Below, piece by piece: positions 5,076-8,138 of a stretch of DNA of 8,138 bases. A model generated the notes under the pieces. It was not told the origin of the DNA, did no database searches, and saw nothing but the letters and a program-made list of their open reading frames with translations. The stretch is from Candidatus Woesearchaeota archaeon (GTDB lineage Archaea; Nanobdellota; Nanobdellia; Woesearchaeales; CG1-02-33-12), in contig JAFCEA010000037.1 in the NCBI GenBank assembly GCA_017609385.1, forward strand, positions 1 to 8,138, written 5' to 3'. Every line of letters starts with the position of its first letter. The first letter of the stretch is position 1. A program made the translations under genes and the position numbers.

Positions 5076-6076
5076 TTTTCATTATTATTAAAGACTATTT
5101 CTCTAAACTTAATCTTGTGCAATGCAAGGTATGACAAGCCTAAAAATACCCATATCATATCCCTGCCCCTGATAACAATGCTAAGTGCAAGACCCACACC
5201 CTTACTTACCTTTAGTAAAGCAGATGCAGATGACTGCCCAAACTCCAAGGCTCCCAAAGCAGCAGGAACTGGAATTATATAGGCAAGACCAACAAGGGAA
5301 AACACAATGAAAATAGCTGCAAATGATGCATTATAACCCAGTAAGAGCAATGCTAATTTGAACTCAAAAAACATTAAAACCCAGACCAAAAGGAAAGTGA
5401 GAAAAGCATTCCTGAATCCTCTTTTGTTGTACTTAAAAAAGTGGATAAGATGCAATTCCATGCCTTTTATTTCTTTTTCATATTTTTTAGTAAGTTTCCA
5501 TTTATTAAGCCCTAGCAATCTGAAGCAGGTTGTAAAAAATCCCTTTTCATTTAATGTTAAGTAATAGAAGGAATATATTGCAGCAGCCATTGCAAAAAAG
5601 CTCAAAACCATAAGGGATGCTGTTCTTTTTGAGACAGTAAAATTAGCTAAAATAATAAGTATTGTTATGCATGCAAAAAATCCATTTAGGCTTAAGTCAA
5701 GCGATTTATCAATAACAACAGATGAGAGTGATTTTTTAAATTCAATATTATGATTCTTATTAAGCAGGTATGCCCTTACAGGCTCACCCCCTATGTGGGC
5801 AGAAGGGGTTACATAACTTACTGCAAATCCAGCCAGCTTATATATAAAAAGTTTTGAAAAGGGTATTTTACAACCCTGGGCCCTTAGGATTATGTTCCAT
5901 TTAAGCGTATGCAGAAGCATCATTACTATTGATACTATTATAAACAATACAAGCTTGTCAAAAGAGAAATAGCTGAAAGCCTTTAATATTTCCTCAACCT
6001 TAATATACCAAAAAAGGAATATGACTATAATAACACCAATTATTGCAGTTAATATCTGCGAATTTATTTTTCTCAT
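5072..6076 (-). CDS. Flippase-like integral membrane protein (LPG synthase TM / AglD family)
   Basis: The 334-residue protein is hydrophobic throughout, with about 7-9 transmembrane helices, and has both conserved blocks of the LPG_synthase_TM family (PF03706, TIGR00374 flippase-like domain). These are P91-S-A-H-I-G-G-E-P-V-R101 in the N-terminal half and IPVPAALGALEFGQ about 60 residues from the C-terminus. Members include the membrane half of MprF, which flips lysyl-phosphatidylglycerol, and the C-terminal part of archaeal AglD, which works on lipid-linked sugars in protein N-glycosylation. It therefore most likely moves or handles a polar-headed lipid at the cytoplasmic membrane. It lies between a small membrane protein (6-bp gap upstream) and a glycosidase-like protein (4-bp overlap downstream). 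The ATG at 6076-6074 is the natural start. The identity of the lipid is not determinable. Confidence 0.8.
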   Translation of the reverse strand: MRKINSQILTAIIGVIIVIFLFWYIKVEEILKAFSYFSFDKLVLFIIVSIVMMLLHTLKWNIILRAQGCKIPFSKLFIYKLAGFAVSYVTPSAHIGGEPVRAYLLNKNHNIEFKKSLSSVVIDKSLDLSLNGFFACITILIILANFTVSKRTASLMVLSFFAMAAAIYSFYYLTLNEKGFFTTCFRLLGLNKWKLTKKYEKEIKGMELHLIHFFKYNKRGFRNAFLTFLLVWVLMFFEFKLALLLLGYNASFAAIFIVFSLVGLAYIIPVPAALGALEFGQSSASALLKVSKGVGLALSIVIRGRDMIWVFLGLSYLALHKIKFREIVFNNNEK

Positions 6077-6082
6077 AAAATT

Positions 6083-6535
6083 TTAGGCAGGACGCCTACC
6101 CCCTTTCCTCATAAACAAAACTATGCTCCCTGTTGCTCCAACTAAAAATCCTATTGGGCTTACAATTAATGCAATAAGGAAGGAAGCTACATGAAGGATT
6201 TCCATTGTATATTTTATTATGAAAATATTTTCTCCAATTATTCCTAAAGCATAAAAAAAGTTATGTAGTATTGAGAAAACCAAAGGAGATATAGCAGAAG
6301 CACCCATTAACATTAAAAATATCTTCAGTTTTCCTTTAATTTTTTGTTTTATGGTTAAAAAAATCAGGGCTATGCCCAGTAAAAGGAAAATAAGCCCTAA
6401 AACAGCAACAAGAGGAAAAAGTAGTCTCTCTATACCTGAGAATTGGAATGAAAATGCAAAATAACTTACCAGCAAAATGAAAATTCCTACTAATAACCAA
6501 AATACAGATTTTAGTACTTTTGGGTTTTTTATCAT
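6083..6535 (-). CDS. Conserved small membrane protein, four transmembrane helices
   Basis: The chosen product is 150 residues, starting at ATG 6535-6533 (MIKNPKVLKSVFWLL). It has four predicted transmembrane helices, at about 9-30, 38-60, 70-92 and 110-138, and a basic C-terminal tail (MRKGGRRPA). A longer frame with a GTG at 6568-6566 exists, but its extra 11 codons are GC-rich and coincide with the 3' end of the tRNA-Arg gene, so they are not protein-coding. I do not recognise a named family; the pattern resembles an uncharacterised membrane protein common in DPANN archaea. It is the first gene of a three-gene operon, 6 bp upstream of the flippase-like gene. It starts only 9 bp after the tRNA, with no room for a separate archaeal promoter outside the tRNA gene, so it may be made from a transcript that includes the tRNA or its intron region. 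Confidence 0.6.
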   Translation of the reverse strand: MIKNPKVLKSVFWLLVGIFILLVSYFAFSFQFSGIERLLFPLVAVLGLIFLLLGIALIFLTIKQKIKGKLKIFLMLMGASAISPLVFSILHNFFYALGIIGENIFIIKYTMEILHVASFLIALIVSPIGFLVGATGSIVLFMRKGGRRPA

Positions 6536-6540
6536 TTTAA

Positions 6541-6544
6541 AAAA
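6541..6544 (-). terminator. T-tract directly after the tRNA
   Basis: The discriminator base G73 at 6545 is followed on the minus strand by TTTTTT (6544-6539). It may end some transcription at the tRNA, but the membrane-protein ATG at 6535 lies immediately behind it, so read-through is probably needed for the operon. Its last bases TTTTTTAAA could alternatively help translation or act as a weak promoter element. Confidence 0.3.
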
Positions 6545-6768
6545 CGAGCCTGCCGGGACTTTCGCCACTGGTTATCTTAAGTGAGCATGGTGGGCTTGGC
6601 TTTTAATCCAATACCTGCCATGCATGTCAGCTTAGCAAATTGTTTGCGAGCGAAGCGAGCACGTCCGGCTTTATGCCGGACAGCGTGCCAGCTGAGCAAC
6701 CAGCTGGTTCGAACCCGGGGTCTACAGCTTAGGAGGCTGTCGCCCTATCCAGACTAGGCTACAGGCTC
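6545..6768 (-). tRNA. tRNA-Arg(CCT) with a 149-nt intron in the T-loop
   Basis: On the minus strand the 5' exon (6768-6708, 61 nt) gives acceptor GAGCCTG, a D-arm GCCT/GGGC with GG in the loop, and an anticodon arm ACAGC-CTCCTAA-GCTGT with anticodon CCT (Arg, codon AGG). It continues through variable loop AGACC, T-stem CCGGG and TTCGAA. The rest of the tRNA appears only 149 nt later: T then CCCGG (T-stem) then CAGGCTC (acceptor, 7 of 7 pairs with the 5' end) and G73, at 6558-6545. Joined, the exons give a complete 75-nt tRNA with T-loop TTCGAAT; CCA is not encoded. The break falls between positions 59 and 60. The junction can fold as an archaeal bulge-helix-bulge: outer helix CCGGG/CCCGG, central helix TTCG (6713-6710) with CGAA (6564-6561), bulges AA(C) and AGT, inner pairs CCA/TGG. 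A T6 tract follows. A tRNA gene disrupted by an inserted element is less likely because of this geometry. Confidence 0.85.
6559..6707 (-). other. Structured T-loop intron of tRNA-Arg
   Basis: The predicted intron runs between A59 and T60 of the tRNA and would be removed by the archaeal tRNA splicing endonuclease. It is clearly more GC-rich than the surrounding DNA and contains several hairpins: CCAGCT/AGCTGG (6707-6688); a strong GTCCGGC/GCCGGAC stem with loop ATAAA (6681-6663), extended by GCAC/GTGC across a 3-nt bulge; GCAAA/TTTGC (6647-6635); and GCATGG/CCATGC (6623-6585), extended by TGA/TCA. I find no homing endonuclease frame and no convincing C/D or H/ACA box set. The exact ends depend on the bulge-helix-bulge model. 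Confidence 0.7.
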
Positions 6769-6793
6769 ATCTATGCCAAGAAAAATATGAAGC

Positions 6794-6801
6794 TTTATTA
6801 A
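6794..6801. promoter_or_regulatory. Shared TATA element between divergent truD and tRNA-Arg
   Basis: TTTATTAA on the plus strand reads TTAATAAA on the minus strand. It lies 24 bp before the truD ATG at 6825 and 26 bp before the first tRNA base at 6768, so it fits the archaeal TATA-to-start distance in both directions. The truD mRNA would be leaderless. No other TATA-like site in the 56-bp gap suits truD as well; a CATATTTTT nearer the tRNA on the minus strand is a possible alternative for the tRNA. Confidence 0.45.
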
Positions 6802-6824
6802 TGTTTTGTGTTTCTATATGTTAT

Positions 6825-7867
6825 ATGTATAAAATAAAACAGATTCCCGAGGATTTTGTAGTAAAAGAGGTAAATAATATTAAATTAAAGGAAAATGGGA
6901 ATTACAGTTATTTCATTCTTAAAAAAAAGAACTACACAACAGAAAAAGCTGTTTCAACTATTGCACATTACCTGGAAATAAATAGAAAAAACATAGGATA
7001 CGCTGGCTCAAAAGACAAAAATGCTATAACAGAGCAGATGATTTCTATTCAGGGATTTAACAAAACAAAAGGCATTAAGTTAAAAGACATTGAGCTTATT
7101 TACAAAGGCAAAGGAGATGAAAGAATAAGCCTTGGCGACTTAAATGGAAATGAGTTTATCATAACAGTAAGAAACCTAAACAAAGAAAATATTAAAATCA
7201 ATTCAAAAACCATATCAATCCCAAATTACTTTGATGAGCAGAGGTTCAGCAAGAACAATTATCTGGTAGGAAAATCAATACTGAAAAAGGATTTCAAGAA
7301 AGCAGTTGATTTGATTTTAAAGGATTCTTCTGAAAAAACATCTGGTTTTGAAGAAGATGTAAACAAACACATTTCAAGATCACCAAATGATTTTATTGGT
7401 GCAATAAAAAAAATTCCAAAAAAAATAAGAATGATGTATGTCCATGCCTTCCAAAGCCTGATATTCAACAAAACAGTTTCAGAACTAATAATATCATAAT
7501 ATCAGAAACAAAGGATTACAAGGAAGTTAATTATTCACAAGGGATTTTTATTTTTCCAAATAAAGACCTAAATAACATCAAAATACCAATAATTGGTTTT
7601 GGAACTGAGTTTAAGGACAATAAATTAAATGAAATCTCATTAAAACTGCTCAAAGAGGAAGGAATAACATTAAGGGACTTTATTGTAAGAGGGATGCCAG
7701 AACTTGCCTCAGAGGGCGATGAAAGAAATATGTTTGTTAAAGCAGAAAAATTAAACATAAAAACAGAAGATGACGAGTTAAATAAAGACAAAAAGAAATG
7801 CATTATATCATTTGTACTTCCAAAAGGCTCTTATGCAACAATAGTCATTAAGAAGATTTTTAGTTAA
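6825..7867 (+). pseudogene. truD: tRNA pseudouridine(13) synthase TruD, frame broken by an 8-bp tandem duplication
   Basis: TruD converts uridine 13 of some tRNAs (and certain mRNA sites in other organisms) to pseudouridine. The start MYKIKQIPEDFVVKE is the family's typical N-terminus, so ATG 6825 is preferred over an upstream ATG at 6801; the TATA spacing agrees. The catalytic block G61-S-K-D64-K-N-A-I-T-E-Q contains the nucleophilic Asp64, and NYFDEQRFS follows. The frame stops at TAA 7497-7499, right after SELIIS, inside a tandem copy of ATAATATC (7488-7495 and 7496-7503). Removing one copy restores SELIISETKDYKEV and runs to GMPELASEGDERNM and LPKGSYATIVIKKIF, ending at TAA 7865-7867. The restored protein has 344 residues, on the short side for archaeal TruD. 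As written, the product lacks its C-terminal third and is probably inactive. The stop lies 3 bp from the convergent adenylate kinase gene. Confidence 0.85.
7488..7503 (+). repeat. 8-bp tandem duplication inside truD
   Basis: ATAATATC occurs twice in direct succession (7488-7495, 7496-7503). The second copy introduces the premature stop. Deleting either copy joins the two halves of TruD in one frame with no residues lost, so the duplication is very likely the cause of the break. Confidence 0.85.
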
Positions 7868-7870
7868 TTA

Positions 7871-8138
7871 TTACTCTAATGCCTTTCTGGCATCAGCTAT
7901 TACATTATCAACCTGCTCAATTGGCCACTCAGCATTAATACTCCTCAGAATTCCTTTTTTAGTGTAATAGTCTATTAAAGGCTCTGTTTGTTTTTTGTAA
8001 ACAACCAACCGTTTCTTTACTGCTTCTGGCTTGTCATCATTCCTCTGGTAAACTTCTCCACCGCATTTGTCACAAACACCTTTTACTTTTGGAATTATAT
8101 TCCTGATGTGGTATATAGCACCGCAGCTTTTGCAAATC
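7871..8138 (-). CDS. adk: Adenylate kinase, zinc-LID type (C-terminal part)
   Basis: The frame enters from the right edge and ends at TAA 7873-7871; 89 residues are visible. They match the LID and C-terminal part of bacterial-type adenylate kinase, which balances AMP, ADP and ATP in the cytoplasm. The LID zinc site is C-K-S-C followed after 16 residues by C-D-K-C. After it come Y-Q-R-N-D-D and K-K-R-L, with the conserved Arg and Asp pair that close over the nucleotides, then VVYKKQTEPLIDYYTKKGIL, the standard C-terminal core. The final helix VDNVIADARKALE is also typical. The P-loop and AMP-binding residues lie outside the window. Many DPANN archaea use this long form rather than the trimeric archaeal kinase. 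It is convergent with truD, and the two stop codons are 3 bp apart. Confidence 0.85.
   Translation of the reverse strand, partial: ICKSCGAIYHIRNIIPKVKGVCDKCGGEVYQRNDDKPEAVKKRLVVYKKQTEPLIDYYTKKGILRSINAEWPIEQVDNVIADARKALE

Noticed and set aside
5358..5564. Plus-strand 68-residue frame opposite the flippase-like gene
   Set aside because: It is antisense to transmembrane helices and the Lys-rich loop; its basic composition follows from the complementary codons.
6536..6568. Extended N-terminus (GTG at 6568) for the small membrane protein
   Set aside because: The extra codons coincide with the tRNA 3' exon and intron end, are GC-rich unlike the gene, and ATG 6535 gives a natural start.
6559..6707. 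Second tRNA or a homing endonuclease inside the intron
   Set aside because: No second acceptor or anticodon arm can be drawn, and no reading frame of useful length is present.
6801..6824. Upstream ATG at 6801 for truD
   Set aside because: It lies within or at the edge of the TATA element; the family N-terminus begins at MYKIKQIPEDF (6825), 24 bp after the TATA box.
7531..7803. Minus-strand 90-residue frame inside the truD 3' half
   Set aside because: The opposite strand encodes the conserved TruD C-terminal domain, and the Ser/Phe-rich antisense product is a typical shadow.

Overview
This AT-rich window looks archaeal, most likely a small-genome DPANN lineage such as Woesearchaeota or Pacearchaeota; the lineage is inference. 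The evidence is TATA boxes about 24-30 nt upstream of start codons with almost no ribosome binding sites (leaderless genes), an archaeal-style TruD without inserts, a tRNA gene with a bulge-helix-bulge-like intron, and U-tract terminators.

Layout. 1-57 (-): extreme N-terminus of a probable Schlafen/AlbA_2-type protein. 302-845 (-): membrane-anchored coiled-coil protein broken by a one-base frameshift. 929-2654: a two-gene cassette, winged-helix protein plus AbiEii-like nucleotidyltransferase, bracketed by 70-bp imperfect direct repeats. 2764-4029: a second cassette on the other strand, HEPN plus wHTH-MNT nucleotidyltransferase, bracketed by a 37-bp repeat. One copy of that repeat is the 3' end of the neighbouring glycosidase-like gene, so the cassette appears to sit behind a duplicated gene end. 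The HEPN gene carries a probable one-base deletion. 3990-6535 (-): tight operon of a small membrane protein, a flippase-like (LPG synthase TM / AglD-type) membrane protein and a six-hairpin glycosidase-like protein. This suggests a role in lipid-linked or surface glycans. 6545-6768 (-): tRNA-Arg(CCT) interrupted in its T-loop by a 149-nt structured intron. 6825-7867 (+): truD, broken by an 8-bp tandem duplication. 7871-8138 (-): C-terminal part of a zinc-type adenylate kinase, convergent with truD.

How it fits together. The right half is conserved housekeeping: tRNA, tRNA modification, nucleotide metabolism and an envelope operon. The left half is accessory: two NTase-based toxin-antitoxin-like cassettes, each with its own operator-bearing promoter, stacked next to each other between direct repeats. 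The strongest single observations are the T-loop intron of tRNA-Arg and the repeat-bounded cassettes at the 3' end of the glycosidase-like gene. Three genes need frame corrections (near 735-740, near 3215-3219 and at 7488-7503). The two single-base cases could be assembly errors, but the 8-bp duplication looks more like a genuine mutation.
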